Below are positions 8,190 to 17,297 of a stretch of 64,000 nt of DNA, in pieces. The notes beneath the pieces are model-generated. The model ran no database searches and was not told where the DNA came from. It saw nothing but the letters and a program-made list of their open reading frames with translations. This DNA is from Rubricoccus sp963708165 (GTDB taxonomy: Bacteria; Bacteroidota; Rhodothermia; Rhodothermales; Rubricoccaceae), in contig OY970187.1 in the NCBI GenBank assembly GCA_963708165.1, positions 2,666,001 through 2,730,000 of the forward strand, written 5' to 3'. The first letter of the stretch is position 1. Every line of letters begins with the position of its first letter. The position numbers and the translations under genes are program-made.

Positions 8190-8885
8190 ATGGACAGTAG
8201 GACCCTCGACCGCGTCCTCGCCGGGCCGGACCTCTCGCACGCCGTGCGGCCCGACCCGCGTCGGCTGGCGGGCGTGCACCGCCGCGCCATTGTCGCGGCC
8301 GTGCTCCAGGCGGTCTACCCGGTCTTCGCTGTCGTCACCATCGGCGGGAGCTACCTCGGGATTCTAGATCCTCAGAACCCGGTCGTCGCAGCAGGCGAGT
8401 TTGGGGCGTCACTGCCGGGCCTGGTCGCGTTTCTGTACTGGTTTGCGGGCGCCTACCGCCTGGCGGAGGACTTCAGCCCGGCGCCGCTCGCGACCACGCC
8501 GGGGTGGGCGGTGGCACAGTTTTTCATTCCCATCGTGAGCCTGTTTATGCCGTACCAGCGGATGCGCGAGATCGAGGAGGCCTCCGCCGCCAGAGGCGAA
8601 CTTCTGGACGAGCCGCGGAGCAGCCAGATCCTCGTGCTCTGGTGGACGGCGTGGGTTCTCTCGGCAGTCGCCAGCGGCGTCATGGTCGGCGTGGAGACGG
8701 CCGGGGGCGTGGGCACCACGATGGCCGCGTTCGGGCTGCTCGCCGTCGCGACGGCCATCGCCTCCAACGTCACCGCCGCGCTCGTCGCGCTCCACGTCGA
8801 CGCCGGGCAACAGGCACTCGCCGATGCCATCGACGCGGCTCAGCCTCTTGCGCCAGAGGCGTTCACGTCTCGCTCGCTTCTCTAA
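8190..8885 (+). CDS. DUF4328 family membrane protein
   Basis: A 231-residue integral membrane protein with several hydrophobic segments: residues about 30-58, 75-92, 107-122, 155-175 and 183-200. The spacing and motifs (FLYWFAGAYR, TPGWAVAQFFIPIVSLFMPYQRMREI, SSQILVLWWTAWVLS) match DUF4328. Function unknown. The lipoprotein gene that follows begins four bases after its stop, so the two are probably cotranscribed. Confidence 0.8.
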   Translation: MDSRTLDRVLAGPDLSHAVRPDPRRLAGVHRRAIVAAVLQAVYPVFAVVTIGGSYLGILDPQNPVVAAGEFGASLPGLVAFLYWFAGAYRLAEDFSPAPLATTPGWAVAQFFIPIVSLFMPYQRMREIEEASAARGELLDEPRSSQILVLWWTAWVLSAVASGVMVGVETAGGVGTTMAAFGLLAVATAIASNVTAALVALHVDAGQQALADAIDAAQPLAPEAFTSRSLL

Positions 8886-8889
8886 GTCT

Positions 8890-9663
8890 ATGAAGTGGTG
8901 TCTGCTGGTTGCCCTTCTCGCCAGCGGCTGCACGGCCCCTGCGGTCGTGTCGTCGCCGCCGCCGGTGCCTCTGGCGGTCGGGGGTGCGGGCGTGAGCGTC
9001 TCGGGGCAGGTCGGGATGGGCTGGGGATCGAGCCTGCGCGGCTCGGCGACGGTCGTGGCGCGGCCTCTGGCGAACGTGGGCGTGTTCGCCAGCGGCCTGC
9101 TCGCCCGGCGCGACTCCACCGACGATGCGGTCGATTGGGTCCGCTACGACTACGGCGAGGCGGGCGCGCTCGGCGCGATGCCACTGCGAGACGGACTGTG
9201 GCTGACCGGCAGCGTCGCGATTGGCAGGGGAGAGGCTGAGAGCGGCGCGAGCGCACTGGGCCCGTGCAGCGAGTTCGGGTGCACGTCGGTTCCGTACCTC
9301 GTCACCGCCGATGTCGCGCGTGTATCGGGGCGCCTCGGGCTCTACGCCGAAAACAGCGACGGCACCACATTCGGGGCGGGCGTGCGCCTCGCGAGGGCCT
9401 CCTACTCCGACGTGCAGCGCGACCGCGCGCTCGACTCGCCTGCCGCAGACGACTTCACGCTCTGGATCGCCGAGCCCTACGCGAGCGCCCGCTACGCCGT
9501 CGGCGCGGCGAGTCTGGATCTGCACGTCACCACGAGCCGGTTGCTAAAGCCCTCGCCTCTGGCGCTCTCCGACCGCGGCTCGGGGCGCCTCTACGCAGTC
9601 GAGTCAAGCTCGGTCAACGTCGGCGTCACGCTCGGCCTCTGGCGCCTGCTCGGCGGCGGCTAG
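8890..9663 (+). CDS. Lipoprotein, possible outer-membrane barrel
   Basis: 257 residues. It starts MKWCLLVALLASGCTAP, a signal peptide with a lipobox (LASGC) ending at Cys14, so it should be lipidated. The rest is Ala/Gly/Ser-rich with alternating patterns (VSVSGQVGMGWGSSLRG, VGVFASGLLARRDS, GTTFGAGVRLARASY, YASARYAVGAASLDLHVTTSRLL, NVGVTLGLWRLL), which look like beta strands of a small barrel or an OmpA-like domain without its peptidoglycan part. I do not recognise a family. The ATG at 8890 is chosen because the signal peptide starts there; it is probably translated from the same message as the gene before it. Confidence 0.75.
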   Translation: MKWCLLVALLASGCTAPAVVSSPPPVPLAVGGAGVSVSGQVGMGWGSSLRGSATVVARPLANVGVFASGLLARRDSTDDAVDWVRYDYGEAGALGAMPLRDGLWLTGSVAIGRGEAESGASALGPCSEFGCTSVPYLVTADVARVSGRLGLYAENSDGTTFGAGVRLARASYSDVQRDRALDSPAADDFTLWIAEPYASARYAVGAASLDLHVTTSRLLKPSPLALSDRGSGRLYAVESSSVNVGVTLGLWRLLGGG

Positions 9664-9785
9664 CGCCCGCCTCCTCTGGCGAGACGAGCCTCTGGCGCAG
9701 TCGATCTGCGGCACCGCCAGAGGCGACGGCACGGCGGGTTCTCGCGAGGCGGGAGCGGAACGTGGCGCCGCGGCGTAGACCGGCC

Positions 9786-10482
9786 ATGTCGCTCCGCCGC
9801 CCCAGCCTCACCACCGTCCTTCTCACGCCCACCGCCCTCGCGGCAGGCGCCGCGCTGGGCCTGTGGCTCTACAAGCGCTGGGGCTACGCCGTCGACGCCG
9901 AGGAGCACACCGTCGCGCGCGTCGACGCGCCGCCAGAGGCCGACGGGCCAGGCATCCAGAACTCCGCCTCTGGCGCCGGGCCGCGCTTTCACCGTACCTA
10001 CCGCGTGCGCATCGCCGGGGCTGCGCTTTCGCCCGAGGCCATCATCGCGCGCATCGGTGAGGACTTTGCGCCGTTCGTGGCGCCAGAGGTCGCGCGCTTC
10101 GAAAAGACCGCGGGCGCCGAGGGCACGCTGAGCGCAGGCGACGAGTACCTCGTGCACATCAACGGGCCGTGGGACGGGCCGGTGCGCGTGGTCGAGGTGG
10201 AGCCCACGCGCTTTGTGCTCGCCACGCTGGAGGGCCACATGGAAGCGGGCCAGATCGAGTTTCGCGCCGAAGAGGCGGGCGCCTCTGGCGAGACGCGGTT
10301 CACCATCGAGAGCTGGGCGCGCAGCCGCGACGCGCTCGTGGACGTGAGCCTACGACGATCTCAGCGTAGGCAAGAAGGCGCAGCAGGCCATGTGGACCTA
10401 CTTCTGCCGCCGCGTGGCGGAGGAAAGCGGCGGCGAGACCGTCGGCGAGATCGAGGTGACGACCGAGCGGGAGGCTCAGTGA
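9786..10482 (+). CDS. DUF1990-type protein with N-terminal membrane anchor (frameshifted)
   Basis: ATG at 9786 opens a frame with one hydrophobic segment (residues about 9-24), then a soluble domain containing FHRTYRVRIAGAALSP, YLVHINGPWDGPVRVVEV and the block LEGHMEAGQIEF, shared with the next gene (LEGHFEKGQIWF). After DALVDVS the frame changes near 10348: one extra C in GAGCCTACG gives SYDDLSVGKKAQQAMWTYFCRRVAEESGG and a stop at 10480-10482. Restored length is about 231 residues. The stop overlaps the GTG start of the following gene (GTGA), so the two form a translationally coupled pair. Function is not known. Confidence 0.72.
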
Positions 10483-11229
10483 GCGGCCTGGACTGGACCC
10501 GCTACCGCCAGAGGCTGGACGCCATCCCCGCGATGGCGCTCAACTTCGACCCCGAGGACATCCGCCAGGAGCACGCCGAGGCCCACGGCTGGCACGTCGA
10601 CCGCCATGAAGTCGCGCTGCCGCCCGAGCCGCCGGGCGAGCCTCTGGCGCCAGAGGAAGCGGGTGCGTCGTGGGCGGTCGCCTGCCGCATCGTGCGCAAC
10701 TACGAGTTTCCCGACCCGCGGCTCATCACCGGCGTCTTCGAGCCCGACGGCGAGTCTGGAAGGCCGCCCGATGCTGCTCCGCGCGCGCTTTCTGGCCTTC
10801 CGCTTCTGGCTGCCCGTCCGTGTGGCCGAGGTCGTGGACGACACGCGCGAGACCGACCGCGGCCCGGCGCGGATCTGGGGCTACAGCTACACCACGCTCG
10901 AAGGCCACTTCGAGAAGGGCCAGATCTGGTTCGAGGTGTGGAAGTGGACGGCCTCTGGCGAGGTCGCGTTTCGCATCCGCGCGGTGAGCAAGCCCGAGAC
11001 GATCCGCAACCCGTTTTACCGCATCGGCTTCGCGCTCTTCGGGCGACGCCTGCAGCTTCAGTTTGCGCACCGGGCGCTGGAGCGGATGCAGCGCTTCGTC
11101 TCCGAAGAACTCGCCGCTCGCGCTTCCGATGTGCCAGCCAAACCTCGCGAGACGCCAGAGGTCGCACCCGCCTCTCGCGATCCCGAGACGGCCGAGCGTC
11201 TGGACGAGGCCGAGCGCGACGCCGCCTGA
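10479..11229 (+). CDS. DUF1990-like protein (frameshifted)
   Basis: GTG at 10479 overlaps the preceding stop. The first part (FDPEDIRQEHAEAHGWHVDRHEVALPPEP, AVACRIVRNYEFPDPRLITGVFEPDGE) is in one frame. From LEGRPMLLRARFLAFRFWLPVRVAEVV onward the next frame is used; the break is near 10753-10758. The second half has WGYSYTTLEGHFEKGQIWFEVW and FRIRAVSKPETIRNPFYRIGFALFGRRLQL, characteristic of DUF1990-like proteins, and an Ala/Glu-rich tail after residue about 210. Restored length is about 249 residues. It may have arisen by duplication from the gene before it, given the shared LEGHxExGQIxF block. Confidence 0.72.
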
Positions 11230-11325
11230 GCCTCTGGCGCAGGTCGGCCTGTACCGCGCGATATTCGAGCTCCTGCCTCCGCCAGAGGCGGACAAACACA
11301 GCCTCTGGCGATATCCCGATCTGCT

Positions 11326-11808
11326 ATGCGCGTCTTCGCCCTTGTTCTGTTCGCCGCGCTCACCGGCTGCGCCGCCAGCGCCCAGACGCCAGAGGCCTCT
11401 GGCTCGTATCCCGCCGATCCCATCGCGCAGGTCAAAGCCACCATCGCGACGCTCTTCGACGGCATGCGCGCGGGCGACTCCACGAGGGTGGCCTCCACGT
11501 TCCACCCCGAGATGACGCTCAACTCGGTCGTGCTCGGCCCGGACGGCGAGAGCTACCGCATGATGGCGGGCGATCCTCAAGCGTTTCTAGCTGCCGTCGG
11601 CACGCCGCACGATGAGGTGTGGGACGAGCGCGTCGGCGAGATCGACGTGCGCGTGGACGCCGGGCTCGCGACGGCGTGGATGGCCTACCGCTTCTACGTC
11701 GGGGACACCTTCTCGCACTGCGGCGTCAACGCCGTACAACTCGCCAAGCTCGATGGCCGCTGGCAGATCGTAAATCTCATGGACACGCGCCGCCAGGGCT
11801 GCGAGTAG
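11326..11808 (+). CDS. SnoaL/NTF2-like lipoprotein
   Basis: 160 residues. MRVFALVLFAALTGCAAS is a lipoprotein signal with lipobox LTGC (Cys15). The mature part has the NTF2-like pattern: a helical start (IAQVKATIATLFDGMRAGDSTRVASTF), then strands with ERVGEIDVRVDAGLATAWMAYRFYVGD and the closing LAKLDGRWQIVNLMDTRR. Such small cone-shaped domains bind hydrophobic ligands or act as enzymes or immunity-like partners; no substrate can be assigned. The gene stands alone between the DUF1990 pair and serC. Confidence 0.8.
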   Translation: MRVFALVLFAALTGCAASAQTPEASGSYPADPIAQVKATIATLFDGMRAGDSTRVASTFHPEMTLNSVVLGPDGESYRMMAGDPQAFLAAVGTPHDEVWDERVGEIDVRVDAGLATAWMAYRFYVGDTFSHCGVNAVQLAKLDGRWQIVNLMDTRRQGCE

Positions 11809-11895
11809 CGCCAGAGGCGCCGGCGGTTAGCGCCTCTAGCGTGCCGTGCCTCTGGCGGGCGCGATCTTCCCCTCTCCAACACCCTGTCTCCGATC

Positions 11896-13005
11896 ATGCC
11901 TAGCGCACAAGCCGCCATCGCGCGCGGTCACAACTTCTCTGCCGGCCCCGGCGCGCTCCCCACCGAGGTCCTCGAAGAGGTCCGCGACGAGCTGCTGAGC
12001 TTCCGCGATGCGGGCGCGAGCGTGATGGAGATCAGCCACCGCTCGCCGCAGTACACGGCCGTCCACGAGGGCGCAAAGGAGAAGATGAAAGCGCTTCTCG
12101 GCATCGGCGAGGGCTGGCACGTGATGTTCCTCCAGAGCGGCGCGAGCATGCAGTTCCACCAGGTGCCGCTCAATTTTCTCAAGCCGGGCCAGACGGCGGA
12201 CTACCACGACACGGGCAACTGGAGCGCGAAAGCCGTTAAAGAGGCGCAGATCGTTGCCAAGGACCGCGGCGCGCACGTCCACGTCGCCGCCAGCAGTGCC
12301 GACGCGGACTATACGTTTATCCCGAGCGAGGCCCAGACGCAGCGTTCGCCAGAGGCCGCCTATCTGCACTTCACGTCCAACAACACCATTTATGGGACCG
12401 AGTATGCCGCCGAGCCTCTGGCGGACTGCCCGCTCGTCTGCGACGCGTCCTCGGACTTCCTCGGGCGGCCCATCGACACCAAGCGCTACGGGCTCATCTA
12501 CGCCGGCGCGCAGAAGAACATCGGCCCGGCGGGTGTAACGGCCGTCCTCGTCACCGACGAGTTCTTGCAGACCCGCATGGACGGCCTGCCGACGCTCCTC
12601 GACTACGGCACGCACGCCGCCAAGCTCTTTCACACCCCGCCCGTCTTCGCGATCTACATCGTGGACAAGGTCATGGACTGGATCACGGCCAACGGCGGTC
12701 TGGAGGGCATGAAGGCACGCAACGCCGCCAAAGCTGCCAGGCTCTACGGCGCCATCGACGCGGGCGACTTCTACCGCGGGACGGCGCGAGAGGACAGCCG
12801 CTCGCTCATGAACGTCACGTTCCGCCTGCCGAGCGAGGATCTGGAGGCCAAATTCGTCTCCGAATCCAAGGCGCACGGGCTTCTGGCGCTCAAGGGCTAC
12901 CGGACGGTCGGTGGCGTGCGCGCGTCGCTGTACAACGCGGTCTCGCCAGAGGCCGTCGAGGCGTTGGTAGGCTTCATGCGCGACTTCGAGGCGGCGAACG
13001 GGTAG
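11896..13005 (+). CDS. serC: Phosphoserine aminotransferase
   Basis: 369 residues, full length for the family. It transfers the amino group of glutamate to 3-phosphohydroxypyruvate, the second step of serine synthesis, and can serve pyridoxal phosphate synthesis. Family blocks are present in order: NFSAGPGALPTEVLEE (13-28), EISHRSPQY, FLQSGASMQFHQVPLNF, HFTSNNTIYGTEY, DASSDFLGRPID, and the PLP lysine in YAGAQKNIGPAG (Lys207). The C-terminus has SRSLMNVTFRLPSEDLE and LKGYRTVGGVRASLYNAV. The PEA of SPEAVEALV is encoded by a copy of the 10-mer. It is separated from serA by lipoprotein and DUF1990 genes, so the two are probably not in one operon. Confidence 0.96.
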   Translation: MPSAQAAIARGHNFSAGPGALPTEVLEEVRDELLSFRDAGASVMEISHRSPQYTAVHEGAKEKMKALLGIGEGWHVMFLQSGASMQFHQVPLNFLKPGQTADYHDTGNWSAKAVKEAQIVAKDRGAHVHVAASSADADYTFIPSEAQTQRSPEAAYLHFTSNNTIYGTEYAAEPLADCPLVCDASSDFLGRPIDTKRYGLIYAGAQKNIGPAGVTAVLVTDEFLQTRMDGLPTLLDYGTHAAKLFHTPPVFAIYIVDKVMDWITANGGLEGMKARNAAKAARLYGAIDAGDFYRGTAREDSRSLMNVTFRLPSEDLEAKFVSESKAHGLLALKGYRTVGGVRASLYNAVSPEAVEALVGFMRDFEAANG

Positions 13006-13076
13006 AGCGCCCGAGGCCTCTGGCGCCGCGCGTTGGGTTGGGAGGAACCCCCCGCTTGACACGCCTGGACGGCGGT

Positions 13077-13196
13077 CAAGCTGTCCCCCTTGTCAAGGGG
13101 GACAATCCAGATCTGAATCTTTCAGACGCCAGAGGCCGACTCGGTTCTTCGGGTACGTGGTGGGAATTGTCCCCCTTAGCAAGGGGGACAGCTTCG
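13077..13196. repeat. REP/BIME-like pair of inverted palindromes
   Basis: Two 23-nt palindromes, each TGTCCCCCTT...AAGGGGGACA, lie at 13082-13104 (11-bp arms, one-base loop) and 13168-13190 (10-bp arms, three-base loop). Their flanks (AAGCTGTCCC and GGGACAATC) show that the second copy is inverted relative to the first, so the whole 120 bases is a larger inverted repeat. It sits between the convergent genes serC and the DUF445 gene. Structure and position match bacterial REP/BIME elements, which are spread by Tyr-type REP transposases; no transposase is present here. It may also end transcription from both sides. Confidence 0.8.
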
Positions 13197-13277
13197 CGAC
13201 CAACGGGGAGCAAAGCGTGGCGTAGCCACGCACGGCCGCGGCGCTCCAGAGACTCTGGCGCCAGAGGCCCCGATGGT

Positions 13278-14960
13278 TCAGCTCGCCTCTGGCGTGCGGC
13301 TGCGGCGGGCGCGGACGAGGGCCTCGTCCACGGCCCAGAGCGTCAGGCCGACGGTGAAAAACGCCACCAGCGAGCCGATGGGCTGCCAGATCACCAGCCC
13401 GCCCAGCACGCCCAGAATCGCGCCGAGGTACTTGATGTAGTTGAGCTGCTCGTTGGATGTGCTCTTGAGCAGGCCTTCGAGCTGCCCCTCGTCGAAGCCG
13501 CGCGCCTTCTCGACGATCATCGACCGGATGTCGAGACTTTCCACGAAGCCCAGGACGGCCTGCGTCGCGAAGGCTTCGATGTCCTCTGAGCGCGCTTCGA
13601 TCTTGGGCGGGACCGCGTCGAGCGCGGTGTCGATGCGGTCGAGCAGCGGTTCGACCGCGCCCGGAATCTCGTCCAGCGCCTTGTCGATGCGGCGCTGAAA
13701 GTCGTCCTCGGCGACGGAGCGGTAGATCTTGAGCACGGCGCCGCCCAGGCCCTGCCCGGCGGACTCCTCCATCTTCTCGGCGGCCAGCCGCGTGAGCTCG
13801 CGCCGCAGATCCGGGCGGCGCAGCACGTCGTGGACGTAGCCGCCCGCCAGGCGGCGAAGGTCGGTCCGGAAGCCCGTGTCCTCGACCACGCCGCGGACGA
13901 CGCCGAGCGCCATGTCGCGGTAGCGCCCGATCGCACCGCTTTCCTGGATCTTCTGCTTGATGATGTCGGCGTTGATGAGCTCCTTCGAGATCGCCTCGCT
14001 CAGCCTGTAGATCACGCGCTCGCGCTGCGCCGGGATGAGCCCTTGCGGGATGATCGCCCGCTTCTGGCGGGGCTGGAACAGCATCGTGATCGCCACCCAG
14101 TTGGTCAGAAAGCCGATCAGGCCGCTGACGGAGAGCACGCGCAAGAGGCCATCCATCGGGACCGACCAGCCAAAGACGGGGATGATCATGGACCACCCGT
14201 CGAAGTCCCACCGGAAGCTCCAGAGGAACACGCCCAGTAGCAGCAGCGGGACCACGCGCAGGATGGGAATGATTTGCCCCAGCCGCCCGGCAAGTTTGGG
14301 CGGCCCCGATACAGGCGCGTGTACTGGCGGCTTGCGCTCGGGTAGGTGCGCCTTGCCGTAGGTGACGAGCAGGTTGCCCACGTCTCGGGCGCGGTCGCGC
14401 GTAGCCTCCTTGGCCTGTTCCACCAACTCGTTCTCCGACGGGCGGATCGTCTCCGAGACCACAGTCGCGCCCGGTGTCTCTGGCGCCGAACCCGCAGTCG
14501 CTGAACCCTCTGGCCTTGAACCCTCGGGCGCAGCGCCTACCGAGGTAGCGGTGCGCGCACTCCCACTCACCGGCAGAGGGGCCTCTGGCGGCGAGACCGG
14601 TGTCACAGCCTCTGGCGCAGGTCTGCGCGCGCTCGCGTGATCCGGGGTCACGCCGAGCATGTCCGTTCCCGCGATGGGGGAGACCGGCTGCGGCATCGAG
14701 CGCAAGCCCGGCGCGTCGTCTGGCTTGGGCTCACGGCTCATGGGGCGTCGGCCTGTGGATGCTCCGCGCTCCTCGCTCGCGCCAGAGGCTTCGTCGTCGT
14801 CCAGCCATGCCGACGCGCGCGGCGCAGCCTTCCGGACGGCGTCTTCGGGGACTTCCTCGGGCTCCGCCTCGTCCGGGCCAAAGATGCCGGGAACGGGCGT
14901 GATGCGCGGTCGGCGGTCAGCGCCAGAGGCGCGATTGGAGTCGGAAGGGCGGTCAGGCAC
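13278..14960 (-). CDS. DUF445 family membrane protein
   Basis: 560 residues. The first ~205 are a low-complexity, Pro/Ala/Ser/Glu-rich cytoplasmic-type region, several of whose Ala-Ser-Gly, Pro-Glu-Ala and similar triplets are 10-mer copies. Then come membrane segments (IIPILRVVPLLLLGVFLW; LRVLSVSGLIGFLTNWVAITMLFQPRQKR), the core DUF445 signature GFLTNWVAI..LF.P and IIPQGLIPAQRERVI, and a long helical domain. A last hydrophobic pair near the C-terminus (YLGAILGVLGGLVIWQPIG, LVAFFTVGLTLWAV) ends the protein. The family (YheB-type) is conserved but uncharacterised. The long N-terminal extension is unusual. It precedes its HD neighbour's end by 29 bases on the same strand. Confidence 0.85.
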   Translation of the reverse strand: MPDRPSDSNRASGADRRPRITPVPGIFGPDEAEPEEVPEDAVRKAAPRASAWLDDDEASGASEERGASTGRRPMSREPKPDDAPGLRSMPQPVSPIAGTDMLGVTPDHASARRPAPEAVTPVSPPEAPLPVSGSARTATSVGAAPEGSRPEGSATAGSAPETPGATVVSETIRPSENELVEQAKEATRDRARDVGNLLVTYGKAHLPERKPPVHAPVSGPPKLAGRLGQIIPILRVVPLLLLGVFLWSFRWDFDGWSMIIPVFGWSVPMDGLLRVLSVSGLIGFLTNWVAITMLFQPRQKRAIIPQGLIPAQRERVIYRLSEAISKELINADIIKQKIQESGAIGRYRDMALGVVRGVVEDTGFRTDLRRLAGGYVHDVLRRPDLRRELTRLAAEKMEESAGQGLGGAVLKIYRSVAEDDFQRRIDKALDEIPGAVEPLLDRIDTALDAVPPKIEARSEDIEAFATQAVLGFVESLDIRSMIVEKARGFDEGQLEGLLKSTSNEQLNYIKYLGAILGVLGGLVIWQPIGSLVAFFTVGLTLWAVDEALVRARRSRTPEAS

Positions 14961-14989
14961 GAAGCGTGGGGAATGCGGGGTGGCGGCTC

Positions 14990-15538
14990 TTACGCGAGAT
15001 CGAGCGATTCGGCTTCATTCTGAAGTGAATCGATGACGAGGGCGATGATCTCGTCCAGTTCCATGCCCAGGTCTTCGGCGCCGTGGCGGATGTCCTCACG
15101 GCTGACGGCGGCAGCGAAGCGCTTGTCCTTGAGCTTCTTCTTGACCGAGCGCGGCGTCATGCCTTCCAGCCGGTCCGGCCGCACGAACGCGACGGCGACG
15201 ACGAAGCCCGAAAGCTCATCGACGGCGAAGAGCGCTTTCGCCATGTCGCTCTCGCGCGGCACACCGGTGTAGTCCGCGTGGCCCAGGATGGCGGTTCGGA
15301 GTTCCTCCGAGTAGCCCAGCCGTTCCAACTCCTTGACGCCGACGTACGGGTGCTCCTCTGGCGTCGGGTGCCGCTCGTAGTCCATGTCGTGGAGAAGGCC
15401 AGCGGTGCGCCAGAGGCTTTCGTCGGCGTTCATCCGGCGCGCCATGCCGCCCATGGCGGCGGAGACGGATTCGGCGTGGCGGCGGAGCGAGGCGGTCTCG
15501 GTCCACTCGTGGAGCAGGGCGCGGGCGTCGTCGAGCAT
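14990..15538 (-). CDS. HD domain phosphohydrolase-like protein
   Basis: 182 residues, soluble. An HD/HDIG-type metal-dependent fold is shown by the first histidine in LRRHAESVSAAM, the HD pair in AGLLHDMDYERHPTPEEHPYVGVKELE, and a downstream histidine in ILGHADYTGVP. The C-terminal part (VDELSGFVVAVAFVRPDRLEGMTPRSVKKKLKDKRFAAAVSREDI) is typical of small HD hydrolases annotated as HDIG proteins. The substrate (a nucleotide or phosphoester) is unknown. It lies upstream of the DUF445 gene on the same strand with a 29-base gap, so cotranscription is likely. Confidence 0.85.
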   Translation of the reverse strand: MLDDARALLHEWTETASLRRHAESVSAAMGGMARRMNADESLWRTAGLLHDMDYERHPTPEEHPYVGVKELERLGYSEELRTAILGHADYTGVPRESDMAKALFAVDELSGFVVAVAFVRPDRLEGMTPRSVKKKLKDKRFAAAVSREDIRHGAEDLGMELDEIIALVIDSLQNEAESLDLA

Positions 15539-15617
15539 GAGGGCGTGGGCGGTGACGGCTCAATCTCGCACGCCTCTGGCGGCGGCGCCGCATGGCCGGG
15601 CCTCTGGCGCCAGAGGC

Positions 15618-17169
15618 CTAGAAGTGAAACCGCGAGCCGATCATGAGCTCGCGGTAGCTGAAGTCCACCTCGTGCGCATCGATCACGCGGAGAGAGAGGT
15701 CCGCGCCGCGAGCCGTGCGGTACCGGAACGCGTCGACGGCGAGCGCGGGGATAGGGTGCCACGAGTGCCGGATGAACAGCGACGAAAAGCGCGTCGTGTG
15801 GATCTCGATACCGGCGGTGTAAAACCACGCATCGCCCTCGGCTCGCGTGTCCTGCTGCTCCGGTGTAACGCCCAGCGGTCTCGTCGACCCGGATCTGCCC
15901 ACTTCTACGGTGAGAGGTGTGACCTGAAACGCTCGGACCGCGTACGCCTGTCTGCCGCCACCCACGAAGACCTCAAGCCGCTGGTCTCCGCTTCGCGCCA
16001 GAGGCAGAATGGCTTCGGCGTAGGGCCTCACGCGGCCGACCGAGCGGAGCTGTTGCTCCTCGCCAGGAAGGTTGCGCAGGCTGTCGCCGCTCGTGAAGCT
16101 TCCGGCGAAGACACCGGCGCGGAGCCACTTGATCGGTCGAACGCTGGCGTCGAGCCGGTACGGAACGCTCAGCCCGTCGCGCTCGCGCTCCAGGGCCCCG
16201 CTGCGAAAAGTCTGAGGCAGCGTGAGGGTCTGCGCAGTGTTGGCGATCACAGGAGCGCCCTGATCGTCCGAGACGCTGACGGCACCGTGGATGCCGATGC
16301 TCACCCACTCGAACGAGCGCGCACGGAGCCTTCGCGTGCGGCTCGCCGACGGAGACGAGGTGGCGCGCGCGATGGCACCTGCGCCGTCTGGAAGCTCAGG
16401 CGGGCGAGACCTGTTGAACAGCGCGAGACTGTCGAGAGAGGACAGGGGCAGTTGGGTACGGCCAATCTTGGACTGCTGGGACGTGAGCGTGCCCGCCGTG
16501 AGGCCCACGAGTGCCCCGAAGCTGGCGCCCGCGATGGGGTCCATATCGGGCGAGAACGCGGCGCCGAGCCCGGCACCGATCCCAAGGCTCACGATCTGTC
16601 CCCACTTCTGCCACCCCGTGGGCTGCTGCTGCGAGATGCCCAGAATGTCGGCCCGGCGCACAGCGTAGGCGCCCTGCAAACCAGCGTCGCGAGGGCGAAC
16701 CTCTGGCGCCATCACGAGAACCGAGTCCGTGGTGTAGAGCGCAAACCCGGAGTAGCTGCCCTCGGCCGTCTCTACGCGAACGACCGAGGACTGCGTGGCT
16801 ACGACAGACGCCTTCTCGTCGATGTAGACCCTGAAGGCGGCGCTCGCCTCCCAGTGCGGGTTGTCCGGGATGCTCGGGTAGTCCTCGAACGTGTCGATGA
16901 GCCGCGCGAGCTTCGCTGCAGCCTCTGGCGAGAGGGCGCGGAGCGTGCGGCTGTCGCGCTGCACCAGAACCGAGTCGGGCCGCACGACGAGGTCCCAGGG
17001 CAGGGGCGCGTAGATCGTCGGGAAGAGGCCGAAGTACGCCCGCTCGGAGGACTCCAGCGTAGAACCGATGCGCTCGCCGAGAGGCGCGTCTTGCGCGGTG
17101 CTGACGTGAGCGGCCGCGAGGCACAGCCCGGCGAAAGCAGTGAGGCGGGCGGCAGATCGTAGCAGGCAC
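15618..17169 (-). CDS. Outer-membrane-type exported protein, paralogue of the next gene (frameshifted at its start)
   Basis: About 516 residues, ending in GSRFHF with a terminal aromatic residue, as many outer-membrane barrels do. It aligns along its length with the neighbour at 17298-18824 (shared: ERIG.TLE.SER.YFGLFP.I.APLPW, GSYSGFALYTT, LVMAPEV, RPYAEAILPLAR, HSVDFSYRE). It has a signal peptide and two glycine-rich hydrophobic stretches (SLGIGAGLGAAF, FGALVGLTAGTL). The signal-peptide frame has no ATG, GTG or TTG; a GTG at 17169 lies one base out of frame, and removing one C gives MLLRSAARLTAFAGLCLAAAH, matching the neighbour's MLRAATLSLF. That start is 23 bases from the promoter element at 17192, like the others. 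Function unknown; stop codon abuts a head-to-head pair of 10-mers. Confidence 0.75.
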
Positions 17170-17191
17170 GGCAGAAGGAGAAACTCGCCGC

Positions 17192-17199
17192 CGAACCTA
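17192..17199 (-). promoter_or_regulatory. Promoter element TAGGTTCG upstream of the 15618-17169 gene
   Basis: TAGGTTCG fits the Bacteroidota -7 element TAnnTTTG with one change and lies 23 bases before the proposed GTG start. Identical or near-identical boxes at the same distance precede the paralogous genes. The upstream flank carries CGCCAGAGGCGAACG. Confidence 0.55.
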
Positions 17200-17297
17200 C
17201 TCCCGTTCGCCTCTGGCGCCAGAGGCCGTCGTTTCGCTTTGCGAGGAGGAGCCTCGGCGCGACGCGCTCGGCCGGTGAGGCTCGGTGACGCCAGAGG

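Noticed and set aside
9264..11615. 783-residue plus-strand open frame
   Set aside because: It runs across the end of a lipoprotein gene, both DUF1990 genes and the NTF2-like gene in mixed frames; only its middle coincides with real DUF1990 sequence.
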